Below are positions 15,601 through 23,638 of a stretch of 64,000 bases of DNA, in pieces; position 1 is the first letter of the stretch, and every line of letters starts with the position of its first letter. Origin of the DNA: Candidatus Solirubrobacter pratensis (GTDB taxonomy: Bacteria > Actinomycetota > Thermoleophilia > Solirubrobacterales > Solirubrobacteraceae); assembly GCF_000425945.1 (NCBI RefSeq), contig NZ_AUEK01000006.1, forward strand, positions 186,001 through 250,000, written 5' to 3'. The notes beneath the pieces are model-generated. The model was not told the origin of the DNA. It saw only the letters and a program-made list of their open reading frames with translations, and did no database searches. The position numbers were made by a program, and so were the translations under genes.

Positions 15601-17262
15601 TCAGCCGACCCAGCGGCCCGCGTCGTCCGCCCATTTCAAGGCCGTCAGGTAGGCCTGGGCGAGCTCGAGCGGATCGCCGTCGATCTCCGGGAAGTGCCCC
15701 TGCTCGTAGCGCAGGGTGGTGGCGAGGATGCGCCCCTTGCGGCCCTCGTAGCGCAGCAGCGCCGAGGTCATGTCCTCGCTGAACGGCAGCTCGCGCAGGA
15801 TCGTCTCCATCGGCGCGTCGAGCAGCGCGTCGGCGACCGAGAACAGCCCGACCGTGAACAGCCGGTCGCGGTCCTCCTCGCTGGAGTCGCCGCCGAGCAG
15901 CTCGCACATGCGCGCCCGCAGCAGCGCGAGCGCCACGAGCTGATCCGGCGCGTCGGGGACGGCGGACAGCGCGACGACCGTCGCCCAGCGGCGCACCGCG
16001 CGCGTGCCGAGCAGCGCGAGCGCCTCGCGGACCGAGTCGATCTCGCGCGGCAGCGCGAAGAACGCCGAGTTGACGTAGCGCAGCAGCGCGAGCGAGAGGC
16101 CGACGTCGGCGCCGATCGTGCGCTCGAGCTCCTCGAAGGACCCCTCCTCGCCGGTCAGCTCGGCGAGCGTCTGCAGCGACGCGAGCGCGCCCGTCGGCTC
16201 GCCGCCCTCACCGCGCGGGCGCGCGAAGAACTCGCCCTGGAAGTGCGAGAAGCCGAGCACCCGGCAGCGGGTGAACTCCTCCGTCGAGGCGACGCCGGTG
16301 GCGACCAACACGAGCCCGCGCTCCGCCGGCCGGGCGATCAGCGCCCGCAGCTCGTCGTCCTCGCGACCGCGCGTGTGGACCTTCACGATGCCGCAGTGCT
16401 CGAGCAGCGCGTCATCGCCGTCGAGCCCGTCGAGCGCGAGCCCGAAGCCGGCCTCGCGCAGCCGGCGCGCGCGCTCGTCCGGCGTGCCGGGCGCGAGCTG
16501 CAGCACCGTGCGGTCGGGCGCCAGACCGGCGAGCCGCTCCGGGTCCTCGGGCGCGGCGATCCACACCGGCCGCCCGCCGCCGAGCTCCTGCAGCTCCTCC
16601 GGCGCGAACCCGTCGAGCACGTCGCCGGCGCCGACGAGCTCGTACCCGACGACCTCGCGGCGCCCGTCGACGACCGGCCAGCGGACGATCGCCACGCCCG
16701 GCCGCTCAGGCGCCGGCGCGGGCGCGGGCGGCGCGGGCGCCGTCAGGTCGCGGTCGATGCCGCGCCAGCCGCCGTCCGGCAGCGCGGCCGAGCGCGTGTC
16801 GAGCGTGCGCCACGTGCCGTCCGCGTGGCGGCGGCGGATCACGCCCGCGAAGCCCTCCGGCGCGATAACGGCGGGCTGGTCGTCGGGGTGCGTGAGCTCG
16901 ACCGCCGAGCGGCCGACGAGCTCCCCCGCGCCGAGCAGCTCCGCCCCGGCTGGGTTGGAGTACGTCAATACGCCGTCGGCATCGGTCTCCCAGATCCAGT
17001 CGCCGGCCTGCTCGACCAGCCGGCGGTGGCGCGCCGCCACCGCGCGAGCCGCTTCCAGCTCGCCCTCCAGCGCCGCGGCCCGCTCGCGCAGGCGCTCGCC
17101 TTCGGCGGCCTGCCGCGCCCGCGTCGCCTCGAGCACCGCTTCGCGGGCCCGCGAAGCGCGCAGCTGCGCGAACAGGACCGCGGCGAGCACCGCCAGGACC
17201 GCCGCGAGTACGACGAGCGTCACCATTCGGCGGGAACTTACCGGTACGGCAGGCGTTCCCAC
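15601..17262 (-). CDS. PAS - degenerate EAL - HDOD signalling protein
   Basis: A 553-residue protein with an N-terminal transmembrane helix (MVTLVVLAAVLAVLAAVLFA), a coiled coil rich in Ala, Arg and Glu, and a PAS domain (VEQAGDWIWETDADGVLTYS, GWRGIDRDLT). A YuxH/CdgJ-like degenerate EAL half follows (REVVGYELVGAG, FSHFQGEFFARP), and then a C-terminal HDOD domain (LAELTGEEGSFEELERTIGA, DVGLSLALLRYVNSAFFALP, EALALLGTRAVRRWATVVAL). The EAL part lacks the catalytic residues for c-di-GMP hydrolysis, so it is probably a sensor or scaffold. The start may be GTG 17262 or ATG 17226; the latter puts the membrane helix at the very N-terminus. It is separated from the kinase by 29 nt and may follow its own promoter. 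Confidence 0.82.
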   Translation of the reverse strand: MGTPAVPVSSRRMVTLVVLAAVLAVLAAVLFAQLRASRAREAVLEATRARQAAEGERLRERAAALEGELEAARAVAARHRRLVEQAGDWIWETDADGVLTYSNPAGAELLGAGELVGRSAVELTHPDDQPAVIAPEGFAGVIRRRHADGTWRTLDTRSAALPDGGWRGIDRDLTAPAPPAPAPAPERPGVAIVRWPVVDGRREVVGYELVGAGDVLDGFAPEELQELGGGRPVWIAAPEDPERLAGLAPDRTVLQLAPGTPDERARRLREAGFGLALDGLDGDDALLEHCGIVKVHTRGREDDELRALIARPAERGLVLVATGVASTEEFTRCRVLGFSHFQGEFFARPRGEGGEPTGALASLQTLAELTGEEGSFEELERTIGADVGLSLALLRYVNSAFFALPREIDSVREALALLGTRAVRRWATVVALSAVPDAPDQLVALALLRARMCELLGGDSSEEDRDRLFTVGLFSVADALLDAPMETILRELPFSEDMTSALLRYEGRKGRILATTLRYEQGHFPEIDGDPLELAQAYLTALKWADDAGRWVG

Positions 17263-17367
17263 CTTCGGGCGCGCCGGAGCGAACCGGGAGCCGGTGCACT
17301 GCGTATGTCAGCGCGAGGACCGGACCTGGCGTCCGCCTCCCGACCCCCTTAGGTGGGCGCTTGCCTT

Positions 17368-17411
17368 CCTCCTGCGCGGCCCGGCCACGGCCGGCCGGGC
17401 CGCGCAGGAGG
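17368..17411. repeat. Perfect 19-bp inverted repeat upstream of the CBS-DHH gene
   Basis: The left arm 17368-17386 and right arm 17393-17411 are perfectly complementary around a 6-base loop (ACGGCC). The right arm ends in AGGAGG and the left arm begins with CCTCCT, so the folded RNA would bury this ribosome-site-like sequence. The repeat sits between two divergent genes. It could be a regulatory hairpin or a mobile palindrome. Confidence 0.6.
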
Positions 17412-17438
17412 TTTCCATCGGCCATCATTGCTGGCAAC

Positions 17439-19058
17439 GTGCCGTTGCCTCGCATCTACGTCACCGGGCACAGGAACCCGGACACCGACTCGATCGCCTC
17501 CGCGATCGGGTACGCCGAGCTGATGCGGCGGGTCGACCCGCGCCACGAGTACCTCCCTGTCCGCCTCGGCGACGTCAACACCCAGACGCGCTGGGTGCTC
17601 GGCCGCGCCGGCGTCCCCGAGCCCGAGTTCCTCCCGCACGTGATGCTGCGCGTGCAGGACGTGATGCGGTCGGACTTCCCGCTCGCCGAGCACACCGAGC
17701 CGGTGCGCGTCGTCGGGCGCGTGATGGCGCGCGAGGACCTCGACCTCGTGCCGATCGTGCAGGACGGCGTGCTCGCCGGCGTCATGACCGAGCGGGCGCT
17801 GGCGCGCCGCTACATCCGCGAGTCGCGCGAGGCGTCGCAGCTGGACGCGCCGACGAAGGTGAGCGCGATCGTGAGCGTGCTGGAGGGCACGCAGGTCGCC
17901 GGCGCCGACGGCGAGGTGTCCGGCCAGGTGTGGGTGATGGCGATGGACATCCGCGCGCTCCCGAGCGAGATCGGCCCGGGCGACGTCGCCGTCGTGGGCA
18001 ACCGGCCCGACGCCCAGCGGGCGGCGCTGGACCTCGGCGTCGGCCTGCTCGTCGTCACCAACGACGCGCAGCCTGACGATGACGCGCTCGCGCTCGCCAA
18101 GGAGCGCGGCATCCCCGTCGTGGTCTCCCCGCTGGACAGCTACGTGACCGGCCGCATGATCACGCTGTCGGCGCCGTGCCGCGCGCTGATGGACCCCGAG
18201 CCGCTGACCGTGCGCCCGGACGAGCTGCTGTCCGACGTCGCGGACGAGGTCAAGGACATCCACTATCGCGCCGCCGTCGCGGTCGACGGCCGCCGCCGCC
18301 CGGTCGGCCTCGTCACCCGCACCGACCTCGTCAACCCCTCCCCGCGGCGCGTGCTGCTCGTCGACCACGCCGAGGCGGCGCAGAGCGTGACCGGCGTCGA
18401 GCAGGCCGAGATCGTCGAGATCCTCGACCACCACCACATCGGCTCGATCGAGACCAAGGTCCCGGTCCGCGCGACGTTCGACCCGGTCGGCAGCACCGCG
18501 ACGCTGGTGATCGAGCGCTTCCGCCAGAACGGCTTCGAGCCGAGCCGGTCGACCGCGATCCTGCTGCTCGGCGCGGTCCTCTCGGACACCGTGATCCTCA
18601 ACTCGCCGACCGTGACCGAGCGCGACAACGCGGCGGTCGAGTACCTCGAGCGCGTGCTCGCGCTCGACGCGCAGGAGTTCGGCCGCGAGATGTTCACCGA
18701 GACGTCGGACCTCTCGAGCGTGCCGGCGGAGCAGATCGTGGCACGCGACGCGAAGGTCTACGAGGCGGGCGGGCAGACGCTCGCGATCGCGCAGGTCGAG
18801 ACGGTCGGCCAGCGGCTCGACGAGCGCCGCGACGAGCTGCTCGGCGCGATGCGCGAGGCGCGCGACCGCCGCGGCCACGCGCTCTACGCGCTGATGGTCA
18901 CCGACATCCTCGCCAAGGACACCGAGCTCTTCGTCGACGGCGACACCGGCCCGCTCGAGCACGCGTTCGGCAAGGAGATCAAGGACGGGGTGATCGAGCT
19001 GCCCGGCGTGATGTCGCGCAAGAAGCAGGTCGCGCCGAAGGTCCTCGCCGCCTTCTGA
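17439..19058 (+). CDS. Putative manganese-dependent inorganic pyrophosphatase (DHH-CBS-DHHA2)
   Basis: A 539-residue family II pyrophosphatase-like enzyme that should hydrolyse pyrophosphate to phosphate. The N-terminal DHH domain starts with VTGHRNPDTDSIASAIGYAE (metal ligands His11, Asp15, Asp17). A regulatory insert with two CBS halves (VMRSDFPLAEHTEPVRVVG; a second later) and a DRTGG-like segment (MAMDIRALPSEIGPGDVAVV) interrupts it. DHH resumes with EIVEILDHHHIGSIE and LLLGAVLSDTVIL. The DHHA2 domain ends with the substrate-binding VMSRKKQVAPKV. CBS-containing forms are controlled by adenine nucleotides in other bacteria, which is known for the family and not shown here. GTG 17439 is the most upstream plausible start; TTG 17445 is an alternative. 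Confidence 0.88.
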   Translation: MPLPRIYVTGHRNPDTDSIASAIGYAELMRRVDPRHEYLPVRLGDVNTQTRWVLGRAGVPEPEFLPHVMLRVQDVMRSDFPLAEHTEPVRVVGRVMAREDLDLVPIVQDGVLAGVMTERALARRYIRESREASQLDAPTKVSAIVSVLEGTQVAGADGEVSGQVWVMAMDIRALPSEIGPGDVAVVGNRPDAQRAALDLGVGLLVVTNDAQPDDDALALAKERGIPVVVSPLDSYVTGRMITLSAPCRALMDPEPLTVRPDELLSDVADEVKDIHYRAAVAVDGRRRPVGLVTRTDLVNPSPRRVLLVDHAEAAQSVTGVEQAEIVEILDHHHIGSIETKVPVRATFDPVGSTATLVIERFRQNGFEPSRSTAILLLGAVLSDTVILNSPTVTERDNAAVEYLERVLALDAQEFGREMFTETSDLSSVPAEQIVARDAKVYEAGGQTLAIAQVETVGQRLDERRDELLGAMREARDRRGHALYALMVTDILAKDTELFVDGDTGPLEHAFGKEIKDGVIELPGVMSRKKQVAPKVLAAF

Positions 19059-19082
19059 GCGATTCCGGGTAAGCCTTGGGGC

Positions 19083-19334
19083 ATGGCTCCTTTCAGACGT
19101 AAGAAGAGCAAGCGCCGGCAGGCCACCGACCTGCTCGTCAACTACTTGAAGCTGCAGGCCGCCGGCAAGGCGGCCAAGGGCGCGACGAAGGCCGCCAAGG
19201 GCACCGCCGTCTACCAGGTGTCCAAGCGCACGCCGATCGCCAAGCGCCTGCCGCTGCTCATCGGGGCCGGCGTCGCGGCGCTGGTCGCCACCAAGGTCAT
19301 GCGCGGCCGCGGCGGCGACCCGGCCACCGCCTGA
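19083..19334 (+). CDS. Small basic single-pass membrane protein, unknown
   Basis: An 83-residue protein with a strongly basic N-terminus (FRRKKSKRRQATDLL), a Lys/Ala-rich amphipathic middle (AAGKAAKGATKAAKGTAVYQ) and one hydrophobic helix near the end (LPLLIGAGVAALVATKVM). It begins 24 nt after the pyrophosphatase stop. I recognise no family. The charge pattern suggests an inner-membrane protein that could touch nucleic acid or acidic lipid, but that is speculation. Confidence 0.65.
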   Translation: MAPFRRKKSKRRQATDLLVNYLKLQAAGKAAKGATKAAKGTAVYQVSKRTPIAKRLPLLIGAGVAALVATKVMRGRGGDPATA

Positions 19335-19371
19335 CCGCCTCCGGCACCCGGTCGCAGATAGATTCGGCCGG

Positions 19372-20646
19372 GTGCCGAACCTGATCCCGGCCCCCGCGTC
19401 GCTGCAACGGCTCGAGGGCGATCCGCACCACGGCGAGCCGCCGCACGGCGAGCTCACCGGCTCCGGGGCGCCGGAGTCCTACGCGCTCGAGGTCACGAGC
19501 GACCGCGTCACGCTCACCGCGCCCGACGAGGCGGGCCTGTTCTACGGCCGCCGCACGCTCGAGCAGCTGCGGGGGCCCGACGGCTCGATGCCGCCCGTGC
19601 GGATCGAGGACGCGCCGCGGTTCGCGCACCGCGGCGTCATGCTCGACGTCGCGCGCCACTTCTTCGGCGTCGCGGACGTCAAGCGCTTCATCGATCTCGC
19701 GGCGGGCTACAAGCTCAACGTCCTGCACCTCCACCTGACCGACGACCAGGGGTGGCGGCTGGAAAGCCCGAAGTGGCCGAGGCTGACCTCCACCGGCGCC
19801 ACGACCCAGATCGGCGGCGGGCCCGGCGGCTTTTACACGCGCCAGGACTACGCGGAGATCGTCCGCTACGCGGGCGAGCGCTTCATGACCGTGATCCCCG
19901 AGCTCGACGTCCCGGGCCACACGAACGCGGCCCTGCTCGCGTACCCCGAGCTCGGCCCCGACGGCGTCGCGCCGCCGCCCGAGACGGGCATCCACAGCCC
20001 CGGCCGCTCGCTCAACGTCGGCGACCCCGCGGTCCTGCGCTTCCTCGACGACGTCGTCGGCGAGCTGGCGCAGATCACCCCGGGCCCGTACATCCACCTC
20101 GGCGCCGACGAGGTCGAGGGCATGACCGACGACGACTACCGCGCGTTCATCCATGCCGCCGCGGAGATCGTCTCCCGCCACGGCAAGCGGATGATCGGCT
20201 GGGAGGAGATGGCCGCCGTCGAGCTCCCGCCGGGCGTGATCGTCCAGTTCTGGACCGATCCGAAGCTGCGCGACGCCGCGGTCCGGCAGGGCGCGCCGCT
20301 GATCATGTCGCCGGCGCCGCACACCTACCTGGACCAGAAGTACGACGCGTCGACCGAGCTCGGGCTGTCGTGGGCCGGCAACGTCGACGTGCGCGACGCC
20401 TACGAGTGGGAGCCCGGCGACGACGCGCTCGGCGTCGAGGCCGCGCTCTGGACCGAGACCGTCGAGGACTTCGGCGCAATCGCGTACATGACGCTGCCGC
20501 GCCTGCCCGCGGTCGCGGAGGTCGCCTGGTCGGCGCGCCGCGACTGGGAGGACTTCAAGCTACGGCTGGCGGCCCACGGACCGCAGTGGGAGGCGCTGGG
20601 CCTGAACTTCCACCGCTCTCCGCAGGTGCCGTGGACCGCCAGTTAG
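19372..20646 (+). CDS. Family 20 glycoside hydrolase (beta-N-acetylhexosaminidase)
   Basis: A 424-residue GH20 enzyme expected to release terminal N-acetylglucosamine or N-acetylgalactosamine. An N-terminal GH20b-like domain (residues 1-75) precedes the barrel (RFAHRGVMLDVARHFFGV, KLNVLHLHLTDDQGWRLES, FMTVIPELDVPGHTNAALLA). The catalytic Asp-Glu pair is D246-E247 in YIHLGADEVEGM, used in substrate-assisted catalysis. No signal peptide is seen, so it probably works on imported or recycled sugars. GTG 19372 is the start. The stop overlaps the end of the convergent S51 peptidase gene by 4 bases. Confidence 0.92.
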   Translation: MPNLIPAPASLQRLEGDPHHGEPPHGELTGSGAPESYALEVTSDRVTLTAPDEAGLFYGRRTLEQLRGPDGSMPPVRIEDAPRFAHRGVMLDVARHFFGVADVKRFIDLAAGYKLNVLHLHLTDDQGWRLESPKWPRLTSTGATTQIGGGPGGFYTRQDYAEIVRYAGERFMTVIPELDVPGHTNAALLAYPELGPDGVAPPPETGIHSPGRSLNVGDPAVLRFLDDVVGELAQITPGPYIHLGADEVEGMTDDDYRAFIHAAAEIVSRHGKRMIGWEEMAAVELPPGVIVQFWTDPKLRDAAVRQGAPLIMSPAPHTYLDQKYDASTELGLSWAGNVDVRDAYEWEPGDDALGVEAALWTETVEDFGAIAYMTLPRLPAVAEVAWSARRDWEDFKLRLAAHGPQWEALGLNFHRSPQVPWTAS

Positions 20647-21407
20647 CCGTTCCGGAGCGCCCGCATGCGCCGGAACTCCGCGATGTCCGGCGCATCGCCG
20701 AACTGCTCGCGCACGGTCAGCCGGCGAGCGGCCACGGGCGCCTCGGCGCCGGGCTCGACTCGCAACGCCCGCGCGCGGGGGCGTGAGCTGACGACGTCCT
20801 GGAGCGCGTCGCCGCGGAACAGCAGGCCGACGCCGTCGTCGGCCGCATAGCCGGGCGGCACGGCGCCGGAGCGGACCGCGTGGCGGAAGACCGGCAGCCG
20901 GGCGGGCTCCCCGTCGCAGTGCACCGACAGCGAGCCGGGCAACAGGCCGAGCCCCGGAGCAGGCGCCGGAGACCCGAGCGACGTCGAGATGCCCCACTCG
21001 AACCAGCACATCGCCCCGGCCGACAGCCCCGCCAGGACGACGCCGGACTGCCAGCACTCGCGCAGGATCGCGTCGAGCCCCAGCGCGCGCCAGACCGCGA
21101 GCAGCCCGAGCATCGAGCCGCCGCCGACGTACACGACGTCCTGCGCCAGCAGCGTCTCGCGCAGCGGCAGCGGATGGCTCCCGAGCCGGAACAGCGCGAT
21201 GTGCATCGGCTCGCACGCGCGCGCGCCGAAGGTCGCGTGGAACTGCCGGATCTGCGCCTCGCCGTCGCCCGACGCGGTCGGGAGCAGGCAGATCTTGGGG
21301 ACCGGCGAGCGCGCGAGCCCCAGGATGTAGTCGTCGAGCGCGGGGTTCTGCGGCTCCATGCAGAACCCGCCCCCGCCCATGGCGAAGATCGTCGGCTCAG
21401 GCGACAA
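20643..21407 (-). CDS. S51-family peptidase (peptidase E/cyanophycinase-like), copy A
   Basis: A serine peptidase of the class I glutamine-amidotransferase-like fold, about 254 residues. The nucleophile is the Ser of LAGLSAGAMCWF. Other family landmarks are TIFAMGGGGFCMEPQNPALD, ICLLPTASGDGEAQIRQFH, QDVVYVGGGSMLGLLAVWRA and PGYAADDGVGLLF. Members cleave Asp-linked dipeptides or cyanophycin; the substrate here is not known. I chose TTG 21407 because it keeps the conserved TIFAMGGGG block and overlaps the upstream copy's stop. An internal ATG lies at 21380. It is a tandem paralogue of the next gene and probably translated with it. Confidence 0.85.
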   Translation of the reverse strand: MSPEPTIFAMGGGGFCMEPQNPALDDYILGLARSPVPKICLLPTASGDGEAQIRQFHATFGARACEPMHIALFRLGSHPLPLRETLLAQDVVYVGGGSMLGLLAVWRALGLDAILRECWQSGVVLAGLSAGAMCWFEWGISTSLGSPAPAPGLGLLPGSLSVHCDGEPARLPVFRHAVRSGAVPPGYAADDGVGLLFRGDALQDVVSSRPRARALRVEPGAEAPVAARRLTVREQFGDAPDIAEFRRMRALRNG

Positions 21408-22137
21408 GGGCGATCTTCGGGCGCTCACCGAGGTACGCGGCCTCCAGGGGGAGCTCGACGACCTGGCCGCCCCCCGCCTCGACGCGGTACGCGCGCCCGT
21501 TCGGACGCGACAGGACGACACGATGCAGATCCGTGCCCACGAAGTGCAGCGCGGCACCGTCGGACGCGGCGTAGCCCGCCGGCAGGCTTCCGTCCAGCAG
21601 CGCGGCGTGATACGCCGGGCGCCGGTCGGACTCCTCCTCGTAGTGCACCGCGTTGGACTGTGGCAGGAACCCGAGGCCCTCGTACGGCCTCGGATCATGG
21701 TGATAGGCCGTGAGGCCGCCGGCGAACCAGCACAGCGAGCCGGCCGACACGCCGCACATGATCACGCCGGCGCGCCACGCGGCGCGGAGGTCCTCGTCGA
21801 TCCCGTGCGCCCGCCAGACCCCGAGCAGCGAGAGGATCGAGCCGCCGCCGACGTAGACGAGATCCTGGGCCAGCAGATGCTCTCGCACCTGGCCGGGCCC
21901 GCAGTCGCGGCGGAACAGCGAGATGTGCGACGGCTCGCAGATCCCGCTGTGGAAGTGGCGGTAGAAGCGCACCACGTAGTGGTCGGCGTCGCCCGACGCC
22001 GACGGGATGAAGCACACGCGGGGACGCTTTCGCTTGCAGAGCGACAGGACGTACTCGTCGAGGAGCGGGTTGTCGGGCTCCATCGAGAAGCCCCCTCCTC
22101 CGTACGCGACGATCTGTGGCGGACGTCCGCGTGGCAT
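21397..22137 (-). CDS. S51-family peptidase (peptidase E/cyanophycinase-like), copy B
   Basis: A 246-residue S51 peptidase, clearly paralogous to the downstream copy and sharing its order of motifs: QIVAYGGGGFSMEPDNPLLD, VCFIPSASGDADHYVVRFY, LAQDLVYVGGGSILSLLGVW, nucleophile Ser in MCGVSAGSLCWFAGGLTAY, and GYAASDGAALHFVG. ATG 22137 fits the family start. The two copies differ in residues around the pocket (SAGAMCWFEWG versus SAGSLCWFAGG), so they may have different substrates. The promoter region is shared with the divergent carboxylate-amine ligase and holds two copies of GTCTGTACA. Confidence 0.88.
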   Translation of the reverse strand: MPRGRPPQIVAYGGGGFSMEPDNPLLDEYVLSLCKRKRPRVCFIPSASGDADHYVVRFYRHFHSGICEPSHISLFRRDCGPGQVREHLLAQDLVYVGGGSILSLLGVWRAHGIDEDLRAAWRAGVIMCGVSAGSLCWFAGGLTAYHHDPRPYEGLGFLPQSNAVHYEEESDRRPAYHAALLDGSLPAGYAASDGAALHFVGTDLHRVVLSRPNGRAYRVEAGGGQVVELPLEAAYLGERPKIALVA

Positions 22138-22189
22138 GCCGGCCACGGTACGGCCGGTCGAGCGGGGTTTGCCAGGACCGTCTGTACAA

Positions 22190-22252
22190 GCTCCGCGGCC
22201 AGCCGGTAGAGCGCTCGACCGTAGGGCGATGATCGGCCCGCAAGTCTGTACA
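22190..22252. promoter_or_regulatory. Two GTCTGTACA repeats in the S51/GCS2 divergent promoter region
   Basis: GTCTGTACA occurs at 22190-22198 and again at 22244-22252, 54 bp apart in the same orientation. Each contains the palindrome TGTACA. Their position between two divergent starts (22137 and 22297) suggests a shared operator. No binding protein can be named. Confidence 0.4.
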
Positions 22253-22296
22253 GCGGGGAGGAACCGCGGGGGTGTCGATGCGGCGACGCTGCGGCT

Positions 22297-23445
22297 ATGG
22301 CGATCGAACGCATGCTGCCCGGCTGGGCGCGGTGGAAGCGTGGAGAGCCGTGGACGGTCGGCCTCGAGGAGGAGGTCATGCTGCTCGAGCCCGACGGCTC
22401 GCCGGCGTGGCGCTCGGAGGACGTGCTGACGCGGCTGGACGACGACCTCGCACGCCATGCGCGGGGTGAGACGCACGGGCTGGCGCTCGAGATCGCGACC
22501 GACCCGCACTCGACGGTGAGCGCCGCCGCCTCGCAGCTGCGCCACCTGCGCGCGGGGCTGGCCGAGTCGGTGCGCTCGCTCGGGCTGCAGGCGGCCGTCG
22601 CGGGGACGCATCCGCTGGCGCGCTCGGAGGAGGTCGAGGTCTCCCCCGGCGCGCGCTATCAGTACCTGCACTCGACGATGCGCGAGCTCGCGCGGCGCGA
22701 GCCGACGTTCGCCTTGCACGTGCACGTCGCCGTGCCCGACCCCGAGCTGGCCGTACGCGCGTTCGACGGCATGCGCCACCACATCCCGGTCCTGCTGGCG
22801 CTGGCGGCCAACTCGCCCTACACGCGCGGGAACGACTCCGGGCTCGCGAGCGCCCGCACGCCCGTCTTCCAGGCCTTCCCGCGCACGGGACTGCCACGCG
22901 CGTTCGGCAACTACGACGCCTACGTCGAGGCGATCGACGTGCTGCTGCGCTGCGGCGCGATCCCGGAGCCGACCTTCATCTGGTGGGACCTGCGGCTGCA
23001 GCCGCGCTACGGGACGATCGAGATCCGCGTGATGGATGCGCAGACGCGGATCCGCGACACCGCGGCGCTCGCCGCGCTGGTCCAGTGCCTCGTGCGCCTG
23101 GAGGCGCTCGACGGCTTCGCCGAGCCGGAGGACACGCCCGAGGCGATGGCCGAGAACCGCTTCCTCGCCGCGCGCGACGGCATCGACGCGCAGCTGCTCG
23201 ACGTCTGCCGCGGGCGCAAGGTGCCCGCCGCGGGGCGCCTCGCCACCCTCGTGGACGCCTGCTGGCCGCACGCCCGCGCGCTGCACTGCGAGCGCGAGCT
23301 GCAGCTGCTGGCCCATCTGGCCGGCGACCCCGGCGCCGTGCGCCAGCGCGCGATCGCGGGTGAGCCTGCCGGCCTGCAGGGTCTGCTCCACGCCCTGCAG
23401 GCCGACTTCTCACCGCCGCGGCCGCGCTTGGCGGCCGCCGCGTAG
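22297..23445 (+). CDS. GCS2-type carboxylate-amine ligase (YbdK/glutamate-cysteine ligase-like)
   Basis: A 382-residue ATP-dependent ligase of the GCS2 family that joins a carboxylate (often glutamate) to an amine. Family features are PWTVGLEEEVMLLEPDGSPA at the N-terminus (the Glu cluster that binds metal and substrate), THGLALEIATDPHSTVSAAA, FALHVHVAVPDPELAVRAFD, ALAANSPYTRGNDSGLASAR and YGTIEIRVMDAQTRIRDTAA. The length is typical. No partner for glutathione or mycothiol synthesis is nearby. It is divergent from two peptidases of the S51 family, so it may make a peptide that those enzymes degrade, which is inference. Confidence 0.88.
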   Translation: MAIERMLPGWARWKRGEPWTVGLEEEVMLLEPDGSPAWRSEDVLTRLDDDLARHARGETHGLALEIATDPHSTVSAAASQLRHLRAGLAESVRSLGLQAAVAGTHPLARSEEVEVSPGARYQYLHSTMRELARREPTFALHVHVAVPDPELAVRAFDGMRHHIPVLLALAANSPYTRGNDSGLASARTPVFQAFPRTGLPRAFGNYDAYVEAIDVLLRCGAIPEPTFIWWDLRLQPRYGTIEIRVMDAQTRIRDTAALAALVQCLVRLEALDGFAEPEDTPEAMAENRFLAARDGIDAQLLDVCRGRKVPAAGRLATLVDACWPHARALHCERELQLLAHLAGDPGAVRQRAIAGEPAGLQGLLHALQADFSPPRPRLAAAA

Positions 23446-23472
23446 GCCGGTCCCTCAACCGCCCTCAGGAAA

Positions 23473-23510
23473 GGCTTCGGCCGGGGCTGTCCAGACCCCA
23501 GCCGAATGCC
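23473..23510. terminator. Terminator-like hairpin 1 in the GCS2/RecD2 gap
   Basis: The arms GGC-TTCGGC-C-GGGG and CCCC-A-GCCGAA-T-GCC pair with one mismatch and one bulge around a 9-base loop, 27 nt after the GCS2 stop. No T-tract. The surrounding 193-nt gap (23446-23638) lies between convergent genes and contains a second hairpin and no gene. Confidence 0.45.
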
Positions 23511-23533
23511 ACTAGCGAACCGGACCCCATGGG

Positions 23534-23573
23534 AGGAGAAGCCTGGTGATCCGGTGCGCAGCTCCCTTCTCCT
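23534..23573. other. Second stem-loop in the GCS2/RecD2 gap
   Basis: AGGAGAAG (23534-23541) pairs perfectly with CTTCTCCT (23566-23573) around 24 bases that contain GGTGATCCGG. It could be a terminator for the helicase gene, which ends at 23639 on the other strand, or part of a small structured RNA. I cannot assign it to a known RNA family. Confidence 0.35.
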
Positions 23574-23638
23574 GCGGTGCAGTCTGGGCGATCATGAGAC
23601 AATCTGAAATCGACCGCCGGTAGGAAGTGATTCGACCG

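Noticed and set aside
23520..23600. Possible cobalamin riboswitch (GGTGATCCGG and CCC elements)
   Set aside because: Spacing and conserved bases do not fit the B12 box, and no gene lies downstream in the right orientation.
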